This document shows, one piece after another, positions 21,618 through 32,370 of a stretch of 64,000 nucleotides of DNA. Numbering within the stretch: position 1 is the first letter of the stretch; each line of letters starts with the position of its first letter. Made by a program: the position numbers and the translations under genes. The notes below the pieces were generated by a model. That model was not told where the DNA came from. It worked only from the letters and a program-made list of their open reading frames with translations, and searched no databases. The DNA lies in the NCBI GenBank assembly GCA_949316235.1, contig OX438748.1:27894836-27958835 (forward strand), given 5' to 3'. The stretch comes from Oegoconia quadripuncta (lineage: Eukaryota; Arthropoda; Insecta; Lepidoptera; Autostichidae).

Positions 21618-22511
21618 TCTACTCGAACATTACACAAATTAAATAAACAAACGAAAATTTGGTCAAAATATAATGCATTGGCTAAGAGTGGCGGTGATAC
21701 CCGCACGCGTCGCTAGATGGCGTTGACTGTATTTTAAAACGCGCTTACGTTTTGTTTTTCCGATAACCTTATATGGCAAAGTGGCAACCGGCCGCGTTAC
21801 AGTCGTTTACGACATTCTTCTATTGCGCTTGAAAATGTTTGCTAGGGATTAGGAGGGATTATTTGCATTTCGTTGATTTCGCTGATTATTTCGTGAGGTT
21901 TGCTAAGGTTAATTGGCAGGTTGTTATTATATTAATTCAAAGATTTAAACAGGTTAGGAATTATATGGTTGTGACGGATTACTGATTATTACTTAATTAT
22001 CAGAATTAAAAGAAGTTTCAATTGAATACTTTATTTAATTGTTAATTATTTAGTACCTACTTTTAGTTTTCTAGGTTCATTTACAGTTAGGCAGTACTTC
22101 GAATCGCGTTCGTGTTTATAAGTACTTTCTAGTATTCTAGTTTAGTTTATTTAGTTAGATATTACTTCGTTTCGTTTAAAAATATCATTAATTTAGCTGT
22201 ATTTCAGTACTAGGTAGGTAGTACCTTTGGTAGAAAGTTCATTGATAATTAATTATATTGACACTTGTCTAATAATTAAGAGTTAACGTTTTGCTTATAG
22301 TTTGTATAGATTGAGTAGGCAGAGTAATATTTTCTTTAAGTTTTTTTTATTAAGACAAAAGAAGTCTTAAAGATATAAGTAGGTTTTAGTCTAAATATTA
22401 TCGGTATTTCTGATTTGTTGTCCATATACTAAAGGTCGTTGAGTTTAATTGTGTTTGATTTCGCAAGATAATAATTATCGTAAAAAATGTCGATAATATT
22501 AAAAGACGACG
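21618..22511. other. Sequence upstream of the OTU-like frame
   Basis: A GC-richer block (about 21690-21810, with CCGCACGCGTCGCTAGATGG and GGCAACCGGCCGCGTTACAG) is followed by AT-rich DNA. It could be the 5' part of the element that carries the OTU frame, but no motif proves it. Confidence 0.3.
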
Positions 22512-22688
22512 ATGAACTACCAAGGCGATGGCTACCAAGTAGTTGGTATGCCCAAAGACGGGTCTTGTCTCTTCCATTCAATATCTTTCTTGGTGTATGG
22601 TAGAACTGACTCAACTTTCAGTATCAAGTATATTTGTAGAAACGTGGGCATATATATAATATGGCCACGTTTCTACAAAAAGAAGTGA
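22512..22688 (+). pseudogene. Truncated OTU-type cysteine protease frame
   Basis: A 58-codon frame from ATG at 22512 reads GDGYQVVGMPKDGSCLFHSI and then SFLVYG. OTU deubiquitinase-type proteases begin with this pattern: D-G-x-C-L-F-x-S, where the cysteine (residue 19 here) is the nucleophile and the following hydrophobic stretch ends in Y-G. The catalytic histidine of the C-terminal part is missing: the frame runs into a 15-bp-arm hairpin (22633-22679) and stops just before the 230-bp inverted repeat. OTU domains occur in some Helitron-type transposon proteins, in viruses and in host enzymes; which source applies here is unknown. It is too short to be functional as seen, unless it is an exon. 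Confidence 0.5.
22633..22679. repeat. Hairpin with 15-bp perfect arms
   Basis: TTTGTAGAAACGTGG (22633-22647) and its exact complement CCACGTTTCTACAAA (22665-22679) flank a 17-nt AT-rich loop. It lies inside the end of the OTU-like frame. Confidence 0.85.
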
Positions 22689-22689
22689 A

Positions 22690-23317
22690 ATCCCACCAAA
22701 AACATTCTGTAAAAAACTAGCCAAGTCTCGATGGAGCTGCTTGATTATCTCTAAAAAGTAATGAAATCTATACAAAGTCGTGCCAAGTGTAAGGTTCCTT
22801 ACTGCGATTTCTTTATTATTATAGTTAATGTTGTGTGACTTGGCCGTTGAAGGGTACACAGGGGTACAAAACCAGGTGCTCCATGACACCATTGCACCAA
22901 TCTGTCGCCAGAACCGCTACGCATTGACGATGGAAAATTGCCACTTGGAAAACGTTGATTCAATAACCAGTCAGTTGTAGGCTTGATAAAGCCACTAACG
23001 TATAAAGAATGTTATGTAAACGCCACACAGATTATTCGCTAATAGTTTGCCGTTGAACATTCTTAATAACATAATTAATAACATTAATAGCGGTTCTGGC
23101 GACAGATTGGTGCAATGGTGTCATGGAGCACCTGGTTTTGTACCCCTGTGTACCCTTCAACGGCCAAGTCACACAACATTAACTATAATAATAAAGAAAT
23201 CGCAGTAAGGAACCTTACACTTGGCACGACTTTGTATAGATTTCATTACTTTTTAGAGATAATCAAGCAGCTCCATCGAGACTTGGCTAGTTTTTTACAG
23301 AATGTTTTTGGTGGGAT
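22690..23317. repeat. 230-bp perfect inverted repeat around a 168-bp centre
   Basis: Arm 1 (22690-22919) and arm 2 (23088-23317) are reverse complements over 230 bp without a gap or mismatch that I can find. They give the same 67-residue reading on opposite strands (MVSWSTWFCT ... NVFGGI). I read that shared frame as a by-product, not a gene: it has no recognisable domain. The centre (22920-23087) is unique. A transcript across it would fold into a long double-stranded stem. Confidence 0.85.
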
Positions 23318-23940
23318 ACCTGTTTCCTTACGATTGATCGAAAAACGTAAACATTAAACTGCCCGAAACTGTTCCAACAATAATTAGTTCCCATTTAATC
23401 CATGTTTAACGCTGTAACGACGGCCGAGATCTCCGTAAACTTAGCTAATTAAACTTTGACCCGGCATCTCTCCTGGGCCACCCACACCACGTACATACCC
23501 GTACTTGTAGACACCAGGTTAACTAGACTTGTATCTTCGACATTACTAGTTGTTGGGCCTCTGTAAAACGTGTGTCAGTTATTAATTTATTTATTTGGGA
23601 CAGTTAACAGCAGTGTGTTACATTATTAACAGTTTCTGTATGTATTAAGTATATACACAGTCCACGACGCTATCCACAAGATAAGTAATACAGTATTTCA
23701 CAAAACTTATATACAAGTTTTGAATCACTTACCTGACAATCTTAAAGAGCTAAATATGAAATCATTTAAAACAATACTACATGACATTCTAATTAGTAAC
23801 TGCTTTTATAATAATGGCGAATTTTTAGAATATAAATTTTAAATATTGTAAACCATATGGTAAAATACAGTGATACATTGTTTATTTAAACCATCTTGTA
23901 CACCCTACCTGTATTGGACAATAAATGATATTTAAATAAA
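23318..23940. other. Unannotated DNA
   Basis: No gene supported. An (AAAT)n run at 23932-23955 leads into SINE B. Around 23700-23930 a decayed LINE tail is possible (SLNHLPDNLKELNMKSFKTI-like reading) but weak. Confidence 0.3.
23700..23935 (+). pseudogene. Possible LINE ORF2 tail
   Basis: A plus-strand frame reads VLNHLPDNLKELNMKSFKTI and then LHDILISNCFY before stops. The pattern W/L-N-x-L-P-x-x-L-K ... F-K resembles the end of LINE or retro-element reverse transcriptases. An AATAAATGATA-type end follows. No second copy in the window. Confidence 0.35.
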
Positions 23941-24212
23941 TAAATAAATAAATAAATATCCTTAGACATACACACAGCGCCATCTAGTTCCACAGTAAGC
24001 AACTATATGCTTGTGTTGTGGATACCAGATGGTTGATATAATACATAAATACATTTTTTTTGTAAATAAATACTTATTATAAATGAAAACATCCATAACT
24101 CGGGTACACATGTCCGTATTCATCACACAAACATATGCCCCTAGCGGGATTCGAACCCACAACCTTTTGGTATAGTGGTCAGAGTTGCTAACCATTACAC
24201 CAAACAGGTCGT
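23941..24212 (-). mobile_element. SINE family B, full length
   Basis: Well-kept copy with tRNA-like head at the right end (B box GGTTCGAATCCCGC with one change in the CCACAACC zone). Confidence 0.85.
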
Positions 24213-25074
24213 TATTTGTATTTGTATTTGTATTTGAAGTTTACAATAAGTACATCCGTATCATTACAATGTTACAATATGCTGCTACACAAACCAAACA
24301 ATATAAATATTACCCGTGCAATAACTCTCCAATAACAGAACTCCTAAATCTGTGATATGATAATGAAAATATGTCGAAATCTAAAAAATGTATTCATTAT
24401 ACGTGTTTACTAAGCGTCTTAGAGGACATCTCACACCATCATTTGTCCTACATGGAATATTGAGGAATATTTTGTGAAGATTCAATGAGCGTTGGCCCTT
24501 ACTAGGAACCCGATAGGCCATAGCACCATTCCATCCGCAACAGTTATAAGTAATATAAGTAAATATATAAAACGTTTCATTTTTTTCGTCAAATACTAAT
24601 CTTTCCAAAGTAGGTAACTTAAGGCTAAGTAACTGTAAAGCTACAGATATATATGCTCTTTAATAGCACACTACAAAGCATGCTTGTGAGTATACTTAAA
24701 ATGAGCATACTCTTGAACTCATACATTTGCTAGCAATAAGTATACAAGTTTTAAGCATGCTCCTGAATGAGCATGCTTTTAAGCAAACAATCCGTACACT
24801 TGCTATTTCGTACGCGAAGAACCATGGACGTAACGGGACTGAACTGAATAAAATCTGGCATCAAGGTAGAGAAAGAGAAGTAAAATCAAGAAATTTGGGT
24901 GTGTAATTGGATCACCCCAGTGAAACATTTTTGGGGCCAAGACGTGGCACGAACAACGATACGAGTACGTGCTTAAAGTACGCCCCCTCCTACCCTGGGT
25001 TAGGTAGCATGCCCAAAAATCGAACGTGGATCAATTTGTAAGCATGCGCATATGTAGGTAAGCATTTTTTTATG
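24213..25074. other. Unannotated DNA with a GTATTT run and GCATGC palindromes
   Basis: (TATTTG)n at 24213-24236. AAGCATGCTC / GAGCATGCTT with a six-base loop near 24757-24782, plus other GCATGC and GAGTATACT words in 24670-24790. No gene. Confidence 0.45.
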
Positions 25075-25380
25075 CACAACGTGTTGGTACTTGATCTCAA
25101 TCATACCTGATGTTAAGTGTAGATGAGGTCGAAGGTGGAAGCGTACTGACCCGGAAACGCCAACACATTTGGGGGACTGGCTATCATATCTCTGAGAACC
25201 GGAACACAACAATGCTATTAACATTGCTGCTTGTCGGCAGATTTGAATAAGATGGTGGTAGCTAGTCAGGCGGACATATAAAATGTCCTACCACCAACCA
25301 AACCGAGTACTTAAACATGTACCCCGCTGGGGATCGAACCCGCGACCTCCGAATCGTGAACCCAATGTTGTTTACAATGG
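25075..25380 (-). mobile_element. SINE family A, A box lost
   Basis: Tail, body and B box are present. The head ends at TTTACAATGG and the A-box part is replaced by other sequence. Confidence 0.8.
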
Positions 25381-25439
25381 TTGTAATGCGGTTAAATGTA
25401 TGAGGCGGTATGCACTGTGCACACTTTCACTTTAACTTC

Positions 25440-25610
25440 CTAATCCGCTGGGCTATGTCAGTGACCTTCTTCCGCCGACGGATTTTCTCATTCCTGATTC
25501 GAGCACGTATTGAAACGCCGAGCTTCGCCCTCTCCATCCATATCTCGTTGCGTGACTTTGAGTTTTCTTCATGAGGCCCATAGTGAGACCACACACATAT
25601 TCATTAAAGA
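25440..25610 (-). pseudogene. RTE-type LINE ORF2 fragment
   Basis: Minus-strand reading includes MERAKLGVSIRARIRNEKIR followed by RRKKVTDIAQRI. This is the conserved region near the C-terminus of RTE-like LINE ORF2 proteins (R-I-R-N-E-x-I-R-R-R-T-x-V-T-D-I-A), better preserved at 33585. Confidence 0.6.
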
Positions 25611-27075
25611 CTTTACTCTTCGATATTAATTTCTACTTGATACTTCTAGCCGTTTTTAAGAAAATGAGTCATAAAACTTTGTCAATTTGCCAATAGCATT
25701 TTTTTTGTTTTTTAAACGGTTCACAAAACTGGACGCAATTCAAAATATTTTCAGTCTTACCCAACATTGCGACATAATTAACTGAATGTATCCTACTGGA
25801 TGTGAACACAGCATGCACACAAGTAAACAGTTTCAATATTTAAGAATAAAATAGACTATTAACTTACTAAATCACTAAGACAATACAAAAAGACCTTTGA
25901 CCTTGAGAATTTATAATTGTTGTACAAAAAGAGAGGATAATTAATCCTTAATACATATACAACCATAGATAACTTGCAACCCTTAAGTACTCCTACTCGT
26001 ACTTGATCGTCTTTTTTAGTATATTAAACTGGATAAAAGTAGTCTCAACGATCATGCCAAAGACAATCACTCATCAAAAAGAGGTCATAAAACCACATCA
26101 CCTTCAAAACCTACCTTGTGCTTAATCGTGCGTATATACAACCTCATTTGTAGGCTTAGTGGTTATACTGAGACGATAGGGCACGGAAAAGTACTCAGGC
26201 GTCGAAACACGCCTTAGTAGGTATTCCCTAGGAACTCGAGTCACGTAACATAACCCTATACAAAATATTGTATGGAAAGGTAAAGATAAACTGCGTATCA
26301 GAGGCAGTAAAGGTTGAATTACCGTTGAGTCCAACCAGTTGTGAATTTTTGCTGTTAAATACGCCTAAGTTACGCATTGTATTCTCATAAATTAATACGT
26401 TGCCGCTTTTTATGGATTTCTCTAACACAAACCAAACCTTGTTATCTGGAGTATACAACTTACTCAGGTGATTCGATTAAAAATCCGTACCGTACGTTAT
26501 TTTTAACCGACTACGACGAAGCCAAAAGGAGGGTAATGTATTCAAGTCTGTAAGTATGTATTAGGTCCTTACCTATGAAATAGGCGTTTTGTATGAAGAA
26601 TTTCATTAAGAGACTGTTTTCTCCATACAAACATTTTTGATTTTTATTTGAGAACGGCAAAACCAAATTTAGCTAAACTTTGTGTATAGTTATTATCGGA
26701 TAACATTAAGTTAAGTATAGGCAGCCTTAATTTTTAAAAGTAACCGCTGTATAAAAGTTTCGGTGCATCTAAGAAATGATTATGGGAAGCACATGAAAAG
26801 AGCTCTGTTAATTTTTTTTTTATTATGTGATTTGGCCCAGATATTAAAAAATATTTCGTATGAAAGAAACCTTGACATAATATTCCATTTTCCAAATAAA
26901 AAACAAATTTGGATATAGCTTTGAAAATCGCAGGAATTGGTACATATGACGAATATAAAAGTGTTTTTAATAATTGGAGAATAAAGTTTTGCAATAAATG
27001 CATTACCATCTCATCATCTTCACCATAAGATAAGATGTTTATTTACTAAAAATTACCATACACTCGATCACTGCT
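25611..27075. other. Mostly unannotated DNA
   Basis: Contains one candidate exon (26300-26455, separate entry). The rest shows no supported feature. Confidence 0.4.
26300..26455 (-). other. Candidate protein-coding exon or relic, unknown product
   Basis: A minus-strand frame with protein-like composition reads TPDNKVWFVLEKSIKSGNVL, IYENTMRNLGVFNSKNSQLV and GLNGNSTFTASDTQFIFTFP. An AG lies just upstream near 26462 and a GTATAG donor-like word follows NIL near 26265-26270. I do not recognise the family, and no neighbouring exon is evident. It could equally be a pseudogene fragment. Confidence 0.25.
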
Positions 27076-27480
27076 AAATTACAGAGCCTCGAACACCGTT
27101 GCAAGGTCGCCTGTCTCTCAGTCTTTTACAGGATGCACTTCAGTGAGTGTGCGTTGGAATTACACAATCTTATTACACCATCGCCATTTCATCTTCGGAC
27201 TACTAGGCATGAGGAGGGATTCCACCCGTATGTAGTTAACATACCGAACATTCGCACTAAGAAGTTCGACTCTTCATTCATAATACGAACAGCCAAGTCA
27301 TGGAACTCCCTTCCAGCGTCGTCTATCCTGAATTCTACAACTTTAGGATCTTCAAAAGCAGTGAGAATAAGCATTTACTGGGATCACGTGCTTCATTTTT
27401 CACCACATCGTCACTTTCCATCAGGTGAGATTGTGGTCATCATAAAAATCAAAAAAGCGTATCCAGTTCATCATAAAAAA
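27076..27480 (+). pseudogene. LINE ORF2 C-terminus (same family as 2411-2690)
   Basis: A frame open from about 27076 reads LQSLEHRCKVACLSVFYRMH, then FSECALELHNLI, FHLRTTRHEEGFHPYVVNIP and SFIIRTAKSWNSLPAS. After that the frame shifts (the SSILNSTTLG part is out of register relative to the 2411 copy), so it is broken. The 3' UTR has GAGATTGTGGTCA and ends near an A-run. Confidence 0.75.
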
Positions 27481-28291
27481 GCAAGACATTTAGAACATTA
27501 CACTTCCCTTAAAATACATTATCACTAAATACATACATCATCAGAGCATTAAAATCCACTGTTGGACATGGACATTAAACTTTGGTTCTCCGTTTCGTTA
27601 CCTTATTGTTTTATATAAGATTTACGCAAAACTTTCAGTGTGCCCCACGTTGAAATGAAACCTTTTTCAAGAAAGTTTTTGAGAAACTTTCGAAGAGAAA
27701 AGCGAAATCTCATTACAGTGGCCTTCATCCTCGTATTTGCTATAACATAACACAAGCCTGAAGAGGCGTCGAACTTACGTTTTACATAATTACACATGCA
27801 TTATGCTTAGACCCTTTAAATAGATTTTCTCCGTAAGTACTTCTATATTGGATCGAGGAAGGTGTTGAACATTCTGTAAGTTAGCTCGGAATTTCTATCG
27901 ATAACGGCTTTCCACGGGGTGAATTTTGTGATTTTTTTAATTTAGACATGAAAGATGTCTCAGCAAGAACTTGACATTCAAATTTAGCACCAATTTCGTC
28001 CGTCAAGTGTCACCAGTCAATATGTCATTCATTGAAGATAATTTATCGATTGTTGCTGGTTAGGAACCCCAGAAGCGCCGTGAATTAGCGATTTCTTCTC
28101 AAAGTATGTTATTCAGTTGACATACGTAAAAATGCAAGGGCTGCAAGATAGTTTAAAAGAGTTTTGAAATAGAAAAACAGTTTAATTTTTTTGCTTCTTT
28201 AGAGGCCCCTAAACGTTTTATTTAATCTTTCTTTGATTGTGTTTTTGTAGTTATCTAGAGAAGGATAATTGGAATGGAATTGGAAAGACTC
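27481..28291. other. Unannotated DNA
   Basis: No supported feature. Confidence 0.4.
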
Positions 28292-28300
28292 ATATAAAAG
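28292..28300 (+). repeat. Left target-site duplication (ATATAAAAG) of SINE C
   Basis: The same nine bases follow the SINE at 28616-28624. Confidence 0.8.
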
Positions 28301-28615
28301 AGCGTCGGTGGCTCAGCGGTTAAGAAGCTGTCTCCCAAATTAGGAGGTCCGGATTCGATTCCCATGCAGGCCATGTAAGTACCAATGAGTTTTTAAATTT
28401 AATTTAATTACTTATGTGCATATAATATCCGACTGCTCTTAAACGGTGAAGAAAAACATCGTGAGGAAACCTGCATGCCTGAGAAATAAATTCAAATGCA
28501 TATAAGTCCCTAACCAGCACTGGGCCAGCGTGGTGACCATAGCCCATAGTCCCTCATATACGAGGGAAGGCCTATATCCCTGCAGTGGGGTGTTTACGGG
28601 CTGATGATGATAATG
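28301..28615 (+). mobile_element. SINE family C, full length with 9-bp target duplication
   Basis: Head AGCGTCGGTGGCTCAGCGGT (A box) and GATTCGATTCCC (B box) are followed by the complete body. The 3' end is a GATGATGATAATG run. Perfect ATATAAAAG repeats flank it, marking insertion by target-primed reverse transcription. The tRNA-like head implies transcription by RNA polymerase III. Confidence 0.9.
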
Positions 28616-28624
28616 ATATAAAAG
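28616..28624 (+). repeat. Right target-site duplication (ATATAAAAG) of SINE C
   Basis: Exact copy of 28292-28300. Confidence 0.8.
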
Positions 28625-28754
28625 TTTTTGAAAAACAAAGCTTAGAGACCTGTCACGCGATTTCTCAATAAAATATCGTATAGATTAGAGGTAGCTTCGA
28701 GTTGGGACACAACCCAATTTGGGTACAGCAAGTAATTATTTGTAAAACTAAGTT

Positions 28755-28969
28755 ACAGTGGCAGTGCAGGGTACACAGTTCGAGGAGTTGATTGTCGATG
28801 TGGCATTAAAGTTCTCGAGTGAAGACCACGCACCTGCAAATCCAGCATAGGACATCAACTCATACAACGTGGACGGACGACCTGATGCAGGTCGCGGAAA
28901 GTCGTTGGATGCAGACTCATCCAACCGTTCGCTCTGGAAATCTATGGGGGAGGCCTATGTTTTTTTTAT
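28755..28969 (+). pseudogene. RTE-type LINE ORF2 C-terminal fragment
   Basis: Frames give a decayed version of the W-Q-x-A-G-H-I-x-R-R ... K-V-L-E-W-R-P-R-T-G ... R-W-T-D-D-L region, with WTDDLMQVAESRWMQTHPTV readable, and the DNA word GGGGGAGGCCTATGTT. It is frame-broken. A SINE A interrupts the final part (28970-29194) and TGTTTAGCAATGGACGAAC resumes after it. Confidence 0.65.
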
Positions 28970-29194
28970 GCACAACGGGTTAGCACTTGACCTCAATCAT
29001 ACCTGACGTTAAGTGAAGATGAGGCCGAAGGTGGAAGCGTACTGACCCGGAAACTCAAATATTTGGGGAACTAGGGATCTTATCTCTGACAACCGGAACA
29101 CAAAAATGCTATTAACATTGCTGTTTGGCGGCAGATTTAGATAAGATGGTGGTAGCTAGACAGGCGGACATTTAAAATGCCCTACCACCAACCA
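28970..29194 (-). mobile_element. SINE family A inserted in an RTE fragment
   Basis: Tail and body are present; the tRNA-like head is missing, so it is 5' truncated on insertion. It splits the RTE 3' region, with TGTT on both sides as a possible short duplication. Confidence 0.75.
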
Positions 29195-29245
29195 ATGTTT
29201 AGCAATGGACGAACTATGACTGATATGATGATGATTAGATCGGAT
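29195..29245 (+). pseudogene. Continuation of the RTE fragment after the SINE
   Basis: TGTTTAGCAATGGACGAAC then GATATGATGATGATTAG is the usual RTE 3' end (compare AGGTTCAGCAGTGGATATCC at 34150). Confidence 0.55.
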
Positions 29246-30957
29246 GATAAAGGCAATTCGTAGGTGAATGACCGGATAATTGTTATTCAAGCTGAATGTA
29301 TGAATAAAAATCTAAAAATCGGTGAGACTAATGTGCATCGGTTTATTTTTTAAACTAAGTTTTGGCTAATAATGCATCTAATGCATCTAATAATGCATGT
29401 CATACAATGCATTAATCCTAATTAAATCTAAATTTTTCTTTAAGACTCTATATCATATCATTTGAAAAAAAAAACAAATCACTGCAAAACTCAACCCAAA
29501 GAAATTACTGCAAGGCATTCCGTCTTCGTTTAACTTACTTCCACAAAAGATTTTGAGAAATTGTTCGGAAACGAGGGCCGTGTCGCAAAATTTACATTTT
29601 ATTAATCTCCGAATTGGCGACACCAAGAGATTTTTTTACAAAAACAATATAAAAGAGGGAACCAGCCGATGGAAATCGGGCGGACGCCTTTCGAATTGAT
29701 GAAAAGTTTCAACGAAAATTTCTCAAGATTAAACTTGTCGTTTCTTTCGAATGGGTCGAAGGAAAATCTTTAAAATGTTAACTGAGAATGACAGTAAGAT
29801 GTTTATTCAAGATACTGTAGTTCGAAGAGACGGCTTTGAATTGATTATGTAAAACCTGACCTTTGGATTTGTGATAAAGACATCGGTATCCAGAGCAAAC
29901 CTAAACTAAACCTTTATCACTTTACCGGTTTCCAATAGCATAAACTAGTCATTCCACTCAGGTTTTTATTACTTCAAAAGTCAACAAATGGAAACTGGAT
30001 AACAGCTTACTCAAATACAAAGACCTTCACTAAAGTTTGACACACATGAGGGTTGATCAACGCAAATTTTATATCTGATCATTATGGTCAATTTGATCCC
30101 GGGTAGAGTCGAAAAGGACCAGCCCTCTCTTCCTGTGGATTCATCGGAGGCCACTAAATGGTCGTGAGTAACTCAGCATAGACCAGTGATAGGCAGCAGT
30201 GTCATTGGTCAGGAGCTCCCAGATATAATCTGCGATCGCCAACCTCCCATGCAAAGTAATGCGTATCACTCCATGGGAGACGCTTATATGCAGTAGTGGA
30301 ATTTTCACAGGGTGTTGATGTGATGGTCAATTTTTTTAATTTTTTTTTTATAATGCTACAGTCAAAACGTTATGGCACCTTAGGTTCGATAGCTCATATT
30401 GCTGTCCCGCTCAGTGCAGTCATGTATCCACATACGGTTAGCCTTAGGTCAGCTATAAACTTCATGAGCTGCACCCTCATTTGCGAAGAGGGGAAGTAGA
30501 ACTCTTCTTTTCCTGGTTTTCTATTATTTCACTATTCGAAATACACAGAAATACACATGGCCATGAGGTCGTCGCCGTTACAACGTACAATTCTATAGAT
30601 GCCTTAGTCGCCTTAACGATACCCACGAGAAGAGATGGTTTATTTGCGCGAAACCATACGAACGAGAATAGGAATTAAACTCAGCATCATACTCGTAGTT
30701 ACGATGCCTATTCAAGCTACACCAACCGCAATTCTCCAAAATAACCCTGTTATCTAGACTTATCACTTTATAGACTTGATGACAGACATTCATCATGATC
30801 AGTCTAACTCATCCCCACTGTTAGGGCACAGCCTCCTCTCCGTGGGAGATGGACTGAGCGATAATCCACCACGCGGGTCCTGGACCACTAATGGCATGTA
30901 TCAAATGGACACACACACATCAACAGCCTATAAATGTCCACTACTGGATAAAAGCCT
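29246..30957. other. Mostly unannotated DNA with decayed repeat pieces
   Basis: 30140-30300 (CAGTGTCATTGGTCAGGAGC, CTCCATGGGAGACGCTTATA) resembles 45068-45205 and 52090-52205, so a decayed interspersed repeat. 30595-30650 holds a family E-like TTAGTCGCC ... GAGAAGAGATGG piece. 30800-30960 has the CCCCACTGTTAGGGCACAG / CACCACGCGGGTCC words common in lepidopteran repeats. No gene. Confidence 0.4.
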
Positions 30958-30958
30958 C

Positions 30959-31000
30959 TCCCATCCCATTCTCATTCCTAAGGATGAGAATGGGATGGGA
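30959..31000. repeat. Hairpin with 17-bp perfect arms
   Basis: TCCCATCCCATTCTCAT (30959-30975) and its exact complement (30984-31000) are separated by TCCTAAGG. Confidence 0.9.
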
Positions 31001-31014
31001 CAATGGGAGCAACA

Positions 31015-31099
31015 ATTAGTATTGGGCAGCAGCGTTATTGGTGAAGGTTAGGTTAGCATTAACGCTGCTGCTTCAATAACGCTGCTGCCCAATACTAAT
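31015..31099. repeat. Hairpin with 26-bp perfect arms
   Basis: Arm 1 (31015-31040) contains TATTGGGCAGCAGCGTTATT. Arm 2 (31074-31099) is its exact complement. The 33-nt centre holds another partial copy (GCATTAACGCTGCTGC). Confidence 0.9.
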
Positions 31100-31984
31100 C
31101 TATGCTGTTCTGCGCATGTAGGTTTAGTCGGAAAAGAAGAGTTCTATTCTTCTCTGTTATGAACAACACGGCTAAACGTAATCTTGGTGTTTTTAAAATC
31201 TCCACAGGACAATTACGTAACCCATTAGTAACCAACTTCTAATAGATATTATGGGCCATTTGAGACAAATCCATTTAACACAATGCCAGGGTTCAGCTGT
31301 TAACCTAGCACCCTTTTCACCCAATTAAGCTGAGTTGGTTTTATTCTAAGCGTGCACACCTCGTTTAGTCCCAAAACAGGATTCCCTGTACCTTTGTAAA
31401 TGAAGCAATAAGGAATTAAAGGTACAGGTGTAGGAAATGGCGCTGAAAGTTGTGGGGTGGAATCGACGGGCTCAAAGGGCCTATGCATGATCCCTTACAA
31501 CGGAATCACGAAAATGCCAAAGTGACTTTGTCAGTGAGATTCTCGCTTCAAATTTTTGTTGTTGGAAACTATCATATTTTCTTAGGTGATATTAATTCTA
31601 TCTATGTCAAACACATCGAAGCCAAAAGAAGGTTTAAGGGGCTCGTAATTCTGTCATGAGTCAATACTGATATCGTTGGTTATAAGAAAAAAAAATGGCA
31701 GTTAGTAAACACTAATTTCTCTGTCCGATTGCGTGCCAATTATTGGTATTATTAGGAACCCGTACTATCGCACTGCTGGGGTAAGCCACGCCTCCTCTCT
31801 CTCCACGTTCCTCTGATCAGTTGTTGAACTTACCCAGCTCATCCCGCTATCTCCTTGTCGGTCAGACCGTGCCGCGACGCTTTCTTTCTAACGTTGGGCT
31901 CCAGGTGGTGGTGATTTAGGCCCATAAGTCATTGATATCAAGCGGGCCGAAGACTATCAATAAGAATATGTAATTTTTTAGAAA
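31100..31984. other. Unannotated DNA
   Basis: 31745-31930 carries CGCACTGCTGGGGTAAGCCA and CGTTGGGCTCCAGGTGGTGG words typical of RTE-associated decayed repeats. No intact frame. Confidence 0.35.
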
Positions 31985-32370
31985 TGTTTTTTCCGCGATC
32001 TTGACCAAATCGTCTGGTCACCCGTATCACCAATACGAGCAAAGTGCCCCGCCCACTTCCACTTAAGTTTGGCAATTTTTCGAGCTATATCGGTCACATT
32101 AGTTCTCCTGCGGATCTGCTCATTCCTGATTCGATCCCACAGGGAGACTCCGAGTATAGCTCACTCCATTGCCCTTTGGGTGACCTTGAGCCTTCTAATG
32201 AAGCCCATAGTGAGCGACCACGTTTCATTTTCATATAGCATCACTGGCAACACACACTGTGGCAACGGACAAAAGACTTTCGTCTTGAAACATTGCGGTA
32301 TTTGGGACGAGAAGATGTTACGTAGCTTCCCAACGCAGGAGACTTAAATACTCTAATTTAGGAGAACTCA
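31985..32370 (-). pseudogene. RTE-type LINE ORF2 fragment
   Basis: Minus-strand readings include RIRNEQIRRRTNVTDIARKI and then AKLKWKWAGHFARI. Upstream of that lies a frame-shifted version of the residues before it. It matches the RTE ORF2 C-terminal pattern but is broken by several shifts. Confidence 0.65.

Noticed and set aside
22611..23357. Two frames of about 80-93 codons with the same 67-residue start on opposite strands
   Set aside because: They are the two arms of one perfect inverted repeat. No domain is recognised, and the shared frame follows from symmetry.
30296..30499. Membrane-like small frame (NFFNFFFIMLQ)
   Set aside because: The hydrophobic run comes from a T-rich tract; no other support.
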